From contig NZ_PVTJ01000002.1 in the NCBI RefSeq assembly GCF_003002955.1, positions 248,001 through 312,000 of the forward strand: a stretch of DNA of 64,000 bases, written 5' to 3'. Under the pieces are notes generated by a model. The model saw only the letters and a list, made by a program, of their open reading frames with translations, was not told the origin of the DNA and did no database searches. Shown in pieces: positions 10,431 through 18,299 of the stretch. The position numbers were made by a program, and so were the translations under genes. This stretch comes from Glycomyces artemisiae (GTDB lineage Bacteria; Actinomycetota; Actinomycetes; Mycobacteriales; Micromonosporaceae). Within the stretch, counting starts at the first letter, position 1. Every line of letters starts with the position of its first letter.

Positions 10431-10635
10431 CGAAAACGGCCAAAGGCAAGAACCAAGCCGAGAAGGCCCTACCGCAGGGCATGCGGAACGTCAAGTCTGT
10501 GGAGCCCATGTAAGACCGCCTATGGCGGCTATAGGCGGAACGCCCGTGAGGGAAGGAAGCAGAAACCCACCCGTAGCCGGACTGCGGTCCGCGAGCCGGA
10601 AGTTCCCCAGCCAACGGCTGGGGGAGGATGCCAAA
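10431..10635 (+). mobile_element. Relic of IS200/IS605-type tnpB 3' end with right-end (omegaRNA-like) hairpins
   Basis: The frame ending at the TAA of 10511-10513 gives a basic C-terminal tail ending in RNVKSVEPM, like the variable tails of actinobacterial TnpB. It is followed by an 8-bp hairpin (CCGCCTAT 10516-10523 / ATAGGCGG 10531-10538), then the stretch GTGAGGGAAGGAAGCAGAAA. A perfect 8-bp hairpin with a 3-nt loop follows (CCCCAGCC 10605-10612 / GGCTGGGG 10616-10623), and then AGGATGCCAA. This order closely resembles, from memory of such elements, the 3' end of actinobacterial IS605 tnpB genes, where the scaffold hairpin is followed by the guide. The catalytic part of TnpB is absent, so this is a truncated relic or a retained small RNA. 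Confidence 0.5.
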
Positions 10636-10676
10636 TGAGGTGGTTGCCCGTCTCTTAGAGGGTCATGCCACATGCA

Positions 10677-10744
10677 CGGCCCGGGTCATGGGCGCGACGT
10701 GAACACACTGCTAGAGTTGTTCAGCGCCCCGTAGACCCGGGCCG
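10677..10744. repeat. 11-bp perfect inverted repeat in the rpmH leader region
   Basis: CGGCCCGGGTC at 10677-10687 is exactly repeated in inverse at 10734-10744 (GACCCGGGCCG), with 46 bp between. The spacer holds a TAGAGT hexamer (about 10712) that could be the rpmH -10 element. This could be a long-range hairpin or a pair of protein sites. Confidence 0.5.
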
Positions 10745-10804
10745 AAACACTCTGATCCGGCTCAGGGCGCAAAGCCTTTTGATCTGTAATGGGAGACATC
10801 CGTC

Positions 10805-10942
10805 GTGAGCAAGCGCACCTACCAGCCGAACAACCGCCGTCGCAAGCGCACCCACGGCTTCCGGCTGCGCATGCGCACCCGTGCGGGCCGCGCCATCATC
10901 AACGCGCGCCGCAACAAGGGTCGCAAGCAGCTGACCGTCTGA
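10805..10942 (+). CDS. rpmH: 50S ribosomal protein L34
   Basis: This 45-residue, very basic ribosomal protein starts at GTG 10805 and reads [19 protein letters not shown] and so on to KQLTV. It has the universal L34 signature KRTYQPN...[10 protein letters not shown]. It is the first gene of the rightward rpmH-rnpA-yidD-yidC-jag-rsmG run and diverges from dnaA. Confidence 0.98.
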   Translation: MSKRTYQPNNRRRKRTHGFRLRMRTRAGRAIINARRNKGRKQLTV

Positions 10943-11002
10943 GCGCTTGCCTCAGGTCCCCTGCGCGAGGCGGGCGAAGGCCCGCCCGCGGGGGATGAGG
11001 AC

Positions 11003-11419
11003 GTGATCCAGGTGCTACCAGCCGACGCGCGCATCCGCAGCAGCCGGGACTTCGGTGCCGCGCTCAAGCGCGGCCGCCGCGCCGCCCGCGGCGGCGTCGT
11101 CGTGCACTGGGCACCAGCGCTCCAACCGGCCGACGAGCCGGCGACACCGTCCGAAGCCGATGCGGACCGCACGGCGCGGGCGGGTTTCGTCGTCTCCAAG
11201 GCAGTAGGCAACGCCGTGGTGCGCAACAAGGTCAAGCGCCGCCTCCGCCACGCCGCCGCCGCGGAGCTCCCCCACTGGCCCGCCGGGACCGACGTCGTCG
11301 TCCGGGCCACCCCGAAAGCCGCCGAGCGGGACTTCGCCGAACTGCGCCGCGACCTCACCGAGGCCGTCCAGGCGGCCCGCACCGGGAAGAGCGGCCGCCA
11401 GCACCGGGGCCGGTCGTGA
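11003..11419 (+). CDS. rnpA: Ribonuclease P protein component
   Basis: RnpA is the basic protein subunit that binds the P RNA and the 5' leader of pre-tRNA. The signature [11 protein letters not shown] (about residues 74-84, the RNR region) is present, and it begins with [18 protein letters not shown]. The protein has 138 residues, longer than the usual 115-125. The excess is an acidic insert of about 20 residues (about 40-60, [18 protein letters not shown]) between strands, common in this lineage. GTG 11003 has GGATGAGG close upstream. It overlaps yidD by 4 bp. Confidence 0.94.
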   Translation: MIQVLPADARIRSSRDFGAALKRGRRAARGGVVVHWAPALQPADEPATPSEADADRTARAGFVVSKAVGNAVVRNKVKRRLRHAAAAELPHWPAGTDVVVRATPKAAERDFAELRRDLTEAVQAARTGKSGRQHRGRS

Positions 11420-11712
11420 CCGCCGCGGCGCCGCCCCACGAAGGCTGTTCGCCCAGGGCGAAAGCCTTTGACCCCAAGGCGGAATCACGCCTGGTCCGAG
11501 TGGTGGCCGCCCCCGTGATCGCGTACCGTCGGTGGATAAGCCCGGCGCTTCCGGCACGCTGCCGCTTCTACCCCAGTTGCAGCGCATATACCCTTGAGGC
11601 GCTGTCCCGGCACGGTGCAGCCCGTGGCATATGGTTGAGCCTGCGACGGCTGGGACGGTGCCACCCCTTTCATCCGGGGGGTTTCGACCCCGTGCCCCCT
11701 CGGCATGAGTGA
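11416..11712 (+). CDS. yidD: Membrane protein insertion efficiency factor YidD
   Basis: YidD is a small membrane-associated factor that assists YidC-dependent insertion. The 98-residue protein has the family core [23 protein letters not shown] (about 37-58; segment quoted in part as [11 protein letters not shown]) and [15 protein letters not shown] near the end. GTG 11416 forms a GTGA overlap with the rnpA stop, so translation is coupled. It is the usual partner upstream of yidC. Confidence 0.94.
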   Translation: MTAAAPPHEGCSPRAKAFDPKAESRLVRVVAAPVIAYRRWISPALPARCRFYPSCSAYTLEALSRHGAARGIWLSLRRLGRCHPFHPGGFDPVPPRHE

Positions 11713-11751
11713 GCACGTGATGAATTCGAGCGAGATGACTGGAGTCCGCAA

Positions 11752-12852
11752 GTGATGGAGTGGGCCTACAACGGCGTGTCGTGGGTGCTGCTGCGGTGGC
11801 ACGACCTCTGGTCGAACGTCTTCGGCGGCGACGACAACGGGTTCCTGCAGAGCGACTGGGCCTGGGTCCTCGCCATCGTCGGCGTCGTCATCACCCTCCG
11901 CATCATCCTGTTCCCGCTCTTCGTCAAGCAGATCCAGTCGCAGCGGGCCATGCAGAAGCTCGCGCCCGAGATCAAGGCGCTCCAGGAGCGCTACAAGAAC
12001 GACCGCGAGACGCTCCAGAAAGAGATGATGGAGCTGTATCGGAAGGAGAAGGCGAACCCGCTCATGGGCTGCCTTCCCATCCTGATTCAGATGCCGGTCT
12101 TCCTGGCGCTCTTCCACATCCTGCGCCGCCCCGACCCCGCGCAGACGATGAACATCAACCTGTACGGCTGGACCGACAACGACTGGTCCACGTACGTCCA
12201 CGCCAAGCTCTTCGGCGCGCCGTTCTGGAGCACCTTCCTCACGCCGGCCGACGATCTCATCCCGGTGGACTCCTCCTCGCTGAACGTCAAGCTCGTCGCG
12301 GGCATCCTCGGCGCGCTGATGATCCTCACGACGTTCCTCACCACCCGGCAGATGATCCTCAAGACCGGCTGGAACGAGGACCCGAACCAGCGGATGATCC
12401 AGAAGGTGATGCTCTACGGCATCCCGGTCATCATGGTCTTCTCCGCGGGCGCGTTCCCGATCGGCGTGGTCATCTACTGGACCATCAACAACCTGTTCTC
12501 GCTGGCGCAGCAGCAGTACGTGCTCCGCAAGTACCCGCCGCCCCAGCAGAACACCGCGAACGCGAAGCCGCCGAAGCCCGGCACGAAGGCCCACGAGAAG
12601 ATGCTCGAAGAGCAGCGCGAGACCGAGCAGCGCCGCAAGGACCTGGCCCCCAAGCCGGGCCAGAAGCCGAAGCAGACCGGCGGCGCCGCGAAGCCGGCCT
12701 CCGGCTCGGGCGTGAACGGCGCGAACGTCAACGGCTCCGGTGCCGCCAAGAGCGGGCCGGGCGCGGGCAAGAACCTCTCGCGGGCGGAGCGGATCGCCCG
12801 GGCCAAGAAGGTCAGCGGCGCGCAGCAGGCCTCCAAGAAGAAAAAAGGCTAG
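11752..12852 (+). CDS. yidC: Membrane protein insertase YidC
   Basis: YidC inserts and folds inner-membrane proteins alone or with SecYEG. The 366-residue Gram-positive-type protein has a first membrane segment near residues 37-55 (WVLAIVGVVITLRIILFPL). The conserved arginine lies in the segment TLRIILFPLF. It has a charged cytoplasmic hairpin, the motif NPLMGCLPILIQMPVFLALF (about 103-122) and two further spans near 170-195 and 225-260. The C-terminal about 100 residues are hydrophilic, Lys/Gly/Ala-rich and end KKKKG, suited to ribosome contact. GTG 11752 has GGAG 7 nt upstream; the adjacent ATG at 11755 is an equal alternative. Confidence 0.96.
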   Translation: MMEWAYNGVSWVLLRWHDLWSNVFGGDDNGFLQSDWAWVLAIVGVVITLRIILFPLFVKQIQSQRAMQKLAPEIKALQERYKNDRETLQKEMMELYRKEKANPLMGCLPILIQMPVFLALFHILRRPDPAQTMNINLYGWTDNDWSTYVHAKLFGAPFWSTFLTPADDLIPVDSSSLNVKLVAGILGALMILTTFLTTRQMILKTGWNEDPNQRMIQKVMLYGIPVIMVFSAGAFPIGVVIYWTINNLFSLAQQQYVLRKYPPPQQNTANAKPPKPGTKAHEKMLEEQRETEQRRKDLAPKPGQKPKQTGGAAKPASGSGVNGANVNGSGAAKSGPGAGKNLSRAERIARAKKVSGAQQASKKKKG

Positions 12853-12941
12853 GGGGACGGTCGGCGGCGACGCAGGCGCCGCGGATCAGCCACAATGGTG
12901 CAAACTAGGCTTATAACGAGCGATAGGACGAGTTGGCAATT

Positions 12942-13442
12942 ATGGGAGCAACTGAGGTGCGGGAGGACGAGGTGGCCTCCGAAGACGACCTCTTCGAGCA
13001 GAGCGAAGTGGCGGCCGACTACATGGAGGGCCTGCTGGACATCCTCGACCTCGACGGGGACATCGACGAACTCGTCGTCGGCGACCGCCCCCAGGTCGAG
13101 ATCGTCGGCGAAGACCTCGGCGGGCTCGTCGGCCCCAAGGGCCAGACCCTCGAAGCCCTCCAGGAACTGTGCCGGCTCGCGGTGTACCGCAAGACCGGGG
13201 ACCACTCGCGCCTGATGCTCGACATCGGCGGGTACCGCGCGGGGCGTCGCAAGAAGCTCGCCGAGCTGGCCGAGAAGACCGCCAAGCGCGTGATCGAGAC
13301 CGGCAGCGTGGTGAAGCTCGACCCGATGAGCGCCTTCGAGCGCAAGTGCGTCCACGACGTCATCAACGCCACCGACGGCGTGCAGAGCGAGTCCGAGGGC
13401 GCCGAACCGCGCCGCCGGGTCGTCGTGAAGCCGGCCGAGTAG
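12942..13442 (+). CDS. jag: Jag/KhpB family RNA-binding protein (KH-R3H)
   Basis: The predicted single-strand nucleic-acid-binding protein has a KH domain with GPKGQTLEALQ (about residues 63-73) and a C-terminal R3H domain (DPMSAFERKCVHDVI, about 125-140). The firmicute N-terminal Jag domain is missing, as in other actinomycetes, and an acidic leader takes its place. ATG 12942 (166 residues) has AGGACGAG upstream; TTG 12933 is an alternative start. It lies between yidC and rsmG. In other bacteria KhpB controls cell elongation and division; that role here is inference. Confidence 0.9.
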   Translation: MGATEVREDEVASEDDLFEQSEVAADYMEGLLDILDLDGDIDELVVGDRPQVEIVGEDLGGLVGPKGQTLEALQELCRLAVYRKTGDHSRLMLDIGGYRAGRRKKLAELAEKTAKRVIETGSVVKLDPMSAFERKCVHDVINATDGVQSESEGAEPRRRVVVKPAE

Positions 13443-13460
13443 TACGGAGCCCGAGAACGC

Positions 13461-14144
13461 ATGAACGACGAGCCGGAAGGCTCTGAACCCGCCGAGGCCA
13501 ATGTTTCACGTGAAACATTGGCCTCTGTGTTCGGAGCGGACGAGGATCGGATCGCCTTGGCGGAAGGCTATGTCGGCCTCCTGTCGACCATCGGGATCGA
13601 GCGCGGCCTCATCGGGCCGCGCGAGGTGCCGCGGCTGTGGGGGCGGCACGTGCTCGGCAGCGCCGTGGTCGAGGAGGCGATCCCCCGCGAGTCCGACGTC
13701 ATCGACGTCGGCTCCGGCGGCGGCCTCCCCGGCATCCCGCTCGCCATCGCGCGGCCGGACCTCTGGGTGACCCTCGTGGAGCCGATGCAGCGGCGCGTGG
13801 ACTTCCTCGACGAGGTGATCGCCGCGCTCGGCCTGGAGAACGTGGAGGTGCTCCGCGCCCGCGCCGAAGAGGTGGACCCGCGGGGCAAGGCCGACGTGGT
13901 CGTCTCGCGCGCCGTGGCGCCCCTGGGGAAGCTCGCCGGCTGGTGCCTGCCGCTGGCCCGGGTCGGCGGCGTCATGCTCGCGATCAAGGGGCAGAGCGCG
14001 GCGGAGGAGATCGAGCGCGACGCGCGGGCCGTCAGGCGCCTCGGCGGCGGGCCCGCCAGGATCATCGTGTGCGGCGAGTCGAAACTGAGCGACCCCGTGT
14101 TCCCCGTCCCCGCAACGGTTGTGGAGATCGAGCGGGTGAAATAG
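13461..14144 (+). CDS. rsmG: 16S rRNA (guanine-N7) methyltransferase RsmG
   Basis: RsmG methylates G527 (E. coli numbering) of 16S rRNA with SAM. The 227-residue protein has SAM motif I VIDVGSGGGLPGIPLA (about residues 80-95) and the VVSRAVAPL motif (about 150). Loss of this enzyme typically gives low-level streptomycin resistance. Codons 14-20 (NVSRETL) are written by a complete parS site, so the segregation signal is part of the reading frame. ATG 13461 follows jag by 18 bp. Confidence 0.95.
   Translation: MNDEPEGSEPAEANVSRETLASVFGADEDRIALAEGYVGLLSTIGIERGLIGPREVPRLWGRHVLGSAVVEEAIPRESDVIDVGSGGGLPGIPLAIARPDLWVTLVEPMQRRVDFLDEVIAALGLENVEVLRARAEEVDPRGKADVVVSRAVAPLGKLAGWCLPLARVGGVMLAIKGQSAAEEIERDARAVRRLGGGPARIIVCGESKLSDPVFPVPATVVEIERVK
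13502..13517. promoter_or_regulatory. parS: parS site 1 (inside rsmG)
   Basis: Perfect 16-bp palindrome TGTTTCACGTGAAACA, the universal chromosomal parS consensus bound by ParB. It lies in the 5' coding part of rsmG. Confidence 0.95.
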
Positions 14145-14297
14145 CCGCCCAGCCAACCCGACCGGAAAATTCATACAGCGAAAGCCCAAGGGCTGCAACG
14201 AGTGCCGCGATGAGACCCGCATCGCGGCACTGCGTATTCGGCAGTGCGCTCCGGGTTCGGATAACCTATCCCGAGTAAGCTACTCCGAGCAGGGCGA

Positions 14298-14313
14298 TGT
14301 TTCACGTGAAACA
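14298..14313. promoter_or_regulatory. parS: parS site 2 (parA promoter region)
   Basis: Perfect TGTTTCACGTGAAACA. The predicted parA -10 hexamer is TAGTCT at 14323-14328, so this parS covers the -35 position. ParB binding could therefore repress parAB. Confidence 0.95.
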
Positions 14314-14334
14314 TTCGGCCCGTAGTCTGTGGCG

Positions 14335-15636
14335 GTGAACGTGCGCGACCCCCTTCCCTCCGAAGATCGTGAACACAGCTCCCTTGGCGGCGATACCCCG
14401 GCCGAGCGGCGCATCCGGAACCTCCTCGATGCCGCCGTGAGCGAGGAGGCGCCCCCCTCCCGCCGCCACCGCTATCGAGAAACCTCCCCCGAATCGGGTG
14501 GCGCAGCCCCGGCCTACGGGCAGACTGGGTCAGAATCGGTTGCGAGGCAGTCCGGCGCGGGCGTCGGCACGTCCGACCGGTCTGACACCAGCGGGGAACG
14601 GGGGGACGGCATGGCGAGAGCATCGCGCGGCAAGACCGGACGGCATCTGGCGCCGGACGAGGCACAGGCGAACAACGGGCGGAAGGCCGCCGCGAAGACG
14701 GTGCCGCAGCAGGCGACGTCGATCAAGGAAGGCGGGCCGCTGGACGACGACCTCCCGCTGGCCCGCGAGGCCCAGCGCGCGGTGCGGGTCCTCAACCCCT
14801 CCGGGGCCGTGACGATGCCGCGCCCGACCCGCCGCCGCGTCTTCGCCGTCGCCAACCAGAAGGGCGGCGTCGGCAAGACCACGAGCACCGTGAACCTCGC
14901 GGTCGCCTTGGCGCTGCACGGGAACCGCGTCATGGTCATCGACCTCGACCCGCAGGGGAACGCCTCCACCGGTCTCGGCGTCGAGCACGGCGCGGGCACT
15001 CCGAGCGTCTACGAGGCGCTCGTCGAGGGCCAGCCGCTCGACGAGATCGCGAAGACCGTCGACGGCATCCCCTCGCTCTACTGCATCCCGGCGACGATCG
15101 ACCTCGCCGGCGCCGAAGTGGAACTCGTCAACGTGGTCGCTCGCGAAGGGCGCCTTGAGAAGAGCATCGAGACCTTCAGCGGGGAGCTCGACTACATCTT
15201 CATCGACTGCCCGCCGTCCCTGGGCCTCCTCACCGTGAACGCGCTCGTCGCCGCGGAGGAGGTGCTCATCCCGATCCAGTGCGAGTACTACGCGCTCGAA
15301 GGGCTGGGCCAGCTGCTGCGGAACATCGAGCTCATCAAGGCGCACCTCAATGCGCGCCTGCGGGTCTCGACGATCCTGCTGACGATGTACGACAAGCGGA
15401 CCAAGCTCGCCGACCAGGTGGAGCAGGAGGTGCGCGGGCACTTCAGCGAGATCGTCCTCGACGCGGTCGTCCCGCGAAGCGTGCGCGTCTCCGAGGCCCC
15501 CGGCTACGGGCAGTCGATCATGACGTACGACCCCGGCTCGCGGGGTGCGACGAGCTATTTCGAAGCGGCCGAGGAGATCGCCCTGCGCGGTGCGAAGCTC
15601 TCCCGGCGCGGGAAGAACCAGAAAGGCGGGAACTAG
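14335..15636 (+). CDS. parA: Chromosome partitioning ATPase ParA
   Basis: ParA is the Walker-type ATPase that moves ParB-parS complexes. The conserved domain starts near residue 163 with the deviant Walker A QKGGVGKTT (about 174-182), then VIDLDPQGNAS and FIDCPPSLGLLTVNAL. It is preceded by an unusually long, low-complexity leader of about 160 residues. GTG 14335 lies exactly 6 nt after a TAGTCT -10-like hexamer, as in other leaderless genes here. ATG 14611 with GGGGGGAC upstream is a second plausible start (341 residues), possibly a shorter isoform. It is 3 bp from parB. Confidence 0.93.
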   Translation: MNVRDPLPSEDREHSSLGGDTPAERRIRNLLDAAVSEEAPPSRRHRYRETSPESGGAAPAYGQTGSESVARQSGAGVGTSDRSDTSGERGDGMARASRGKTGRHLAPDEAQANNGRKAAAKTVPQQATSIKEGGPLDDDLPLAREAQRAVRVLNPSGAVTMPRPTRRRVFAVANQKGGVGKTTSTVNLAVALALHGNRVMVIDLDPQGNASTGLGVEHGAGTPSVYEALVEGQPLDEIAKTVDGIPSLYCIPATIDLAGAEVELVNVVAREGRLEKSIETFSGELDYIFIDCPPSLGLLTVNALVAAEEVLIPIQCEYYALEGLGQLLRNIELIKAHLNARLRVSTILLTMYDKRTKLADQVEQEVRGHFSEIVLDAVVPRSVRVSEAPGYGQSIMTYDPGSRGATSYFEAAEEIALRGAKLSRRGKNQKGGN

Positions 15637-15639
15637 TCG

Positions 15640-16728
15640 ATGGCTGCGGCGAAGCGCGGAGGGCTCGGTCGCGGACTGGGCGCGCTCATCCCGACCGGTC
15701 TGGCCGAGAGCACGACGACGGAGTCCGACGAGGACCCGTCGCCCGCTCCGGTGGCGGCACCCCGTCAGGCTGCTCCGATCGAGCGCGATGTTTCACGTGA
15801 AACATCGACCCCCGAACCCGCGCCCGAGGCGTCCCCCGAACCCGATGTTTCACGTGAAACATCGGACGGCCCGGATCTCGTGCCGGTCCCGGGGGCGAGC
15901 TTCCAGCTGATCCCGATCGCCGACATCGGCACCAACCCGAAGCAGCCGCGGCAGTTCTTCGACGACGAGCACCTCCTCGAACTCCAGACCTCCCTGACGG
16001 AAGTCGGGATGCTCCAGCCGATCGCGGTCCGCGAGCGGACCCCGGACGAGCCGCGCGAGGACGGCGCCCGCTTCGAACTCGTCATGGGGGAGCGGCGCCT
16101 CCGCGCCGCCACCGCCCTCGGCTGGGAGACCGTCCCGGCGATCGTGCGCCGCACGGCCGACGACGAGATGCTCCGCGAGGCGCTCCTGGAGAACATCCAC
16201 CGCGTCCAGCTGAACCCGCTCGAAGAGGGCGCGGCCTACGCGCAGCTCCTCGAAGAGTTCAACGTGACGCAGGAGGAGCTGTCGAAGAAGATCGGCCGCA
16301 GCCGCCCGCAGATCTCCAACATGATCCGCCTCCTCGGCCTCCCGCCGACCGTGCAGACGAAGGTCGCCGCGGGCGTCCTCACCGCGGGCCACGCCCGCGC
16401 GCTCCTCGGCCTCGACAGCGCCGACTCGCAGGAGCACATCGCCGAGCGGATCATCAGCGAGGGCCTGTCGGTGCGCAGCACCGAGGAGCTCGTGACGGCC
16501 AACCGCCTGGAGGAGAAGCCGGAGCTCGACGAGCCCCGCCCGCGCGACTCGCGCGCCGCGAAGGACCGCATCAAGGCCCCCGGTCTGGAGGAGCTGAAGG
16601 AGCGCCTCTCCGACCACTTCGAGACGCAGGTGTCGATCTCCTGGGGCCGCAAGAAGGGCAAGATCGTCATCGAGTTCGGCTCGCTCTCCGACCTCGACCG
16701 GATCGTCGAGCAGATCGGTGTGGAGTAG
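15640..16728 (+). CDS. parB: Chromosome partitioning protein ParB
   Basis: ParB is the CTPase/DNA clamp that loads at parS and spreads. The 362-residue protein has an N-terminal CTPase domain with NPKQPRQFFDD (about 104) and the GERRLRAATALGWE box (about 150). The helix-turn-helix domain includes EELSKKIGRSRPQISNMIRL (about 210-229). A C-terminal dimer domain covers about residues 315-362 and begins near residue 315 (LEELKERLSDHFE). Two parS sites lie inside its own gene and each encodes DVSRET (about residues 50 and 69) in a Pro/Glu-rich leader. Confidence 0.96.
   Translation: MAAAKRGGLGRGLGALIPTGLAESTTTESDEDPSPAPVAAPRQAAPIERDVSRETSTPEPAPEASPEPDVSRETSDGPDLVPVPGASFQLIPIADIGTNPKQPRQFFDDEHLLELQTSLTEVGMLQPIAVRERTPDEPREDGARFELVMGERRLRAATALGWETVPAIVRRTADDEMLREALLENIHRVQLNPLEEGAAYAQLLEEFNVTQEELSKKIGRSRPQISNMIRLLGLPPTVQTKVAAGVLTAGHARALLGLDSADSQEHIAERIISEGLSVRSTEELVTANRLEEKPELDEPRPRDSRAAKDRIKAPGLEELKERLSDHFETQVSISWGRKKGKIVIEFGSLSDLDRIVEQIGVE
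15789..15804. promoter_or_regulatory. parS: parS site 3 (inside parB)
   Basis: Perfect TGTTTCACGTGAAACA in the parB leader region, 41 bp before the next parS. Confidence 0.95.
15846..15861. promoter_or_regulatory. parS: parS site 4 (inside parB)
   Basis: Perfect TGTTTCACGTGAAACA; second copy within parB, same reading frame as site 3, so both encode DVSRET. Confidence 0.95.
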
Positions 16729-16755
16729 CCGCACGGAGGAGTAGTTCCAAGGCAC

Positions 16756-16801
16756 GAACAGGGGGCGGGATGTTTCACGTGAAACATCCCGCCCCCTGTT
16801 C
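16756..16801. terminator. parS: 46-bp perfect palindrome: parS site 5 inside a bidirectional terminator
   Basis: Positions 16756-16778 are the exact reverse complement of 16779-16801. The centre (16771-16786) is a perfect parS. The flanks add GAACAGGGGGCGGGA and its complement, giving a 23-bp stem between the convergent ends of parB and the GNAT gene. As RNA it would form a long hairpin of terminator type; as DNA it is a ParB site. Confidence 0.85.
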
Positions 16802-16817
16802 TATTCGCTCTGCGCGG

Positions 16818-17393
16818 CTAGGAGAGTTCCCGCCACATGATGATGTCGTCCCGGTAGTCGTCATCGGCCATGCGCACGGCGCGCGGCAGACGGCCCACCT
16901 CAGTGAATCCGTGTCGGCGGTAGAAGGCGTCGGCGCCGGTGCCCGAGCGGACCTTGAGGCTGAGCGCCTCCAGCTTCAGCTCTTCGCGGGCAACGTGGTC
17001 GACGGCCGCCAGCAGCTTGCCCCCGAGTCCGCCGCCCTGCCGGGCGGGGTCGACTTGGACGTGGCGCATGGTCCGCCACCCGTGTCGCGGCGGGCTGTCG
17101 TTTGATGTGAGAACACACCAAGCGACAATGGCGGCTCCTTCCTTTAGAGCGACCAGCGTGTCAGTCCGGTCGATCACTCGCGCGAGAATGGAGACGGTGT
17201 GAGGGCGGACCTCGTCGATGTTGACCGGCGGGACGAACCCGACGGAACCGCCGGCGTTCGTCACTCTCACCCAGAGATGGCTGAGTTCGTCAACGAGCGC
17301 GGCGGTGACCGGCGGGTCCACCAGGACGGCGATGTCGTCGCCCGAAACGGGCGTCGCCTCCGGCGTGGAACTATCAGTCACTGTTGCTTGCAC
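16818..17393 (-). CDS. GNAT family N-acetyltransferase
   Basis: The 191-residue acetyl-CoA-dependent acetyltransferase has the GNAT core at about residues 75-175. It carries the acetyl-CoA loop as VDPARQGGGLGGKLLAAV (about 112-129), a variant of Q/RxxGxG/A, and the late motif FYRRHGFTEVGRL (about 157-169). The substrate is unknown. It is convergent with parB across the parS terminator. GTG 17393 is used; GTG 17381 is possible given the position of GGAAGG upstream. A GNAT next to parB is common in actinomycetes. Confidence 0.85.
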   Translation of the reverse strand: MQATVTDSSTPEATPVSGDDIAVLVDPPVTAALVDELSHLWVRVTNAGGSVGFVPPVNIDEVRPHTVSILARVIDRTDTLVALKEGAAIVAWCVLTSNDSPPRHGWRTMRHVQVDPARQGGGLGGKLLAAVDHVAREELKLEALSLKVRSGTGADAFYRRHGFTEVGRLPRAVRMADDDYRDDIIMWRELS

Positions 17394-17624
17394 GCCTTCC
17401 AGCTTGCCCTACGGACCGGCCCTCCCGACAGGGGCTTCCCGCCATATGGGCGCACGTCACTTGTGCCCTCGAATACCATTTTCCGGGCTGATTCTCCTGG
17501 TTCGCGGGCCATGATCCCTCCACAGTCGGGGGTCGAGCGAGTGGACCGTGAGTTAACCCATTTGAAATCTGCCAAAAGGTGGATTCCGGTGGTTTCCACG
17601 CTCGCGTTCATGGGGTATTTTTCG

Positions 17625-18245
17625 ATGGTGGCAGCTGCGAGTACCCCCGGCCCGAATTCCAAGCCCGACTTGGCGAATCAGAGCACCCGACCCCCGACAC
17701 CACGCGCGAGCGGCGTTCGCCCCGCCCTGCCCGCGTTCGTCGACTGGCCGGCCTTCCCCTTCGAGGGGGACCTCCGCATCAAGCCGCTCCAGGAGCCGGT
17801 CCCGGCCGAGCCGCCCCGCCGCGGCGACCGCCAGGAGCAGTGCGCGGCCTGCCATACGCCCGACTCGGTGTACCTCTGGTCCAACGAACGCTGGCGCCTG
17901 AAGTCGCCGCCCGCGCCGAGCGGCCTCCCGGTGGTGGTGATCCTCGAACCGCGGGCGCACCTCGATCTGGGGGACCTGTCGACGATGCACGCCGCCGAGC
18001 TCGGCGTCCTCACCGTGCGCCTCGAACGCGCGATCCGCTCGCTCGAATCGGTCGCCCAGGTCCACGTCAACCGCTGGGGCGACGGCACCGCGCACCTCCA
18101 GCAGTGGTTCCTGGCCCGCCCCCACGGCTACCTCCAGCTCCGCGGCCCGTTCATGACCATGTGGGACGAGATCCTCCCGCCGGTCGAGGAGCACGAGTGG
18201 AAGATGAACCTCGAATACATCGCCGCCTGGCTCAGCGACGACTGA
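17625..18245 (+). CDS. HIT/GalT-like conserved actinobacterial protein
   Basis: The protein has 206 residues from ATG 17625. The conserved part begins near residue 38 (FVDWPAFPFEGDLRIKPLQ) and contains a CAAC pair like the zinc pair of GalT-type proteins. It also has VVILEPRAHLDLGDLS (about 105) and VHVNRWGDGTAHLQQW followed by RPHGYLQLRG. This layout resembles the HIT-like (GalT-type) fold, but the catalytic HxHxH triad is reduced to HLQQW, so transferase or hydrolase activity is doubtful. The 5' region (17511-17624) has low GC3 and may be leader; earlier in-frame ATGs exist at 17511 and 17610. Confidence 0.7.
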   Translation: MVAAASTPGPNSKPDLANQSTRPPTPRASGVRPALPAFVDWPAFPFEGDLRIKPLQEPVPAEPPRRGDRQEQCAACHTPDSVYLWSNERWRLKSPPAPSGLPVVVILEPRAHLDLGDLSTMHAAELGVLTVRLERAIRSLESVAQVHVNRWGDGTAHLQQWFLARPHGYLQLRGPFMTMWDEILPPVEEHEWKMNLEYIAAWLSDD

Positions 18246-18299
18246 ACCTCAACGGCCCCTTGCCATCCGGGGCTCCGACACCCCGCAACGCCATGCAGA

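Noticed and set aside
10547..10566. GGAAGGAAGCAG resembling the conserved loop of SRP 4.5S RNA
   Set aside because: The flanks needed for the SRP asymmetric loop (CAGG on the 5' side, GCCAAGG on the 3' side and long paired stem) are missing; the IS605 right-end reading explains the context better.
17199..17624. N-terminal extension of the HIT-like protein back to 17199
   Set aside because: It runs antisense over the GNAT gene and through a low-GC3 leader; homologues known for this type are about 200 residues.
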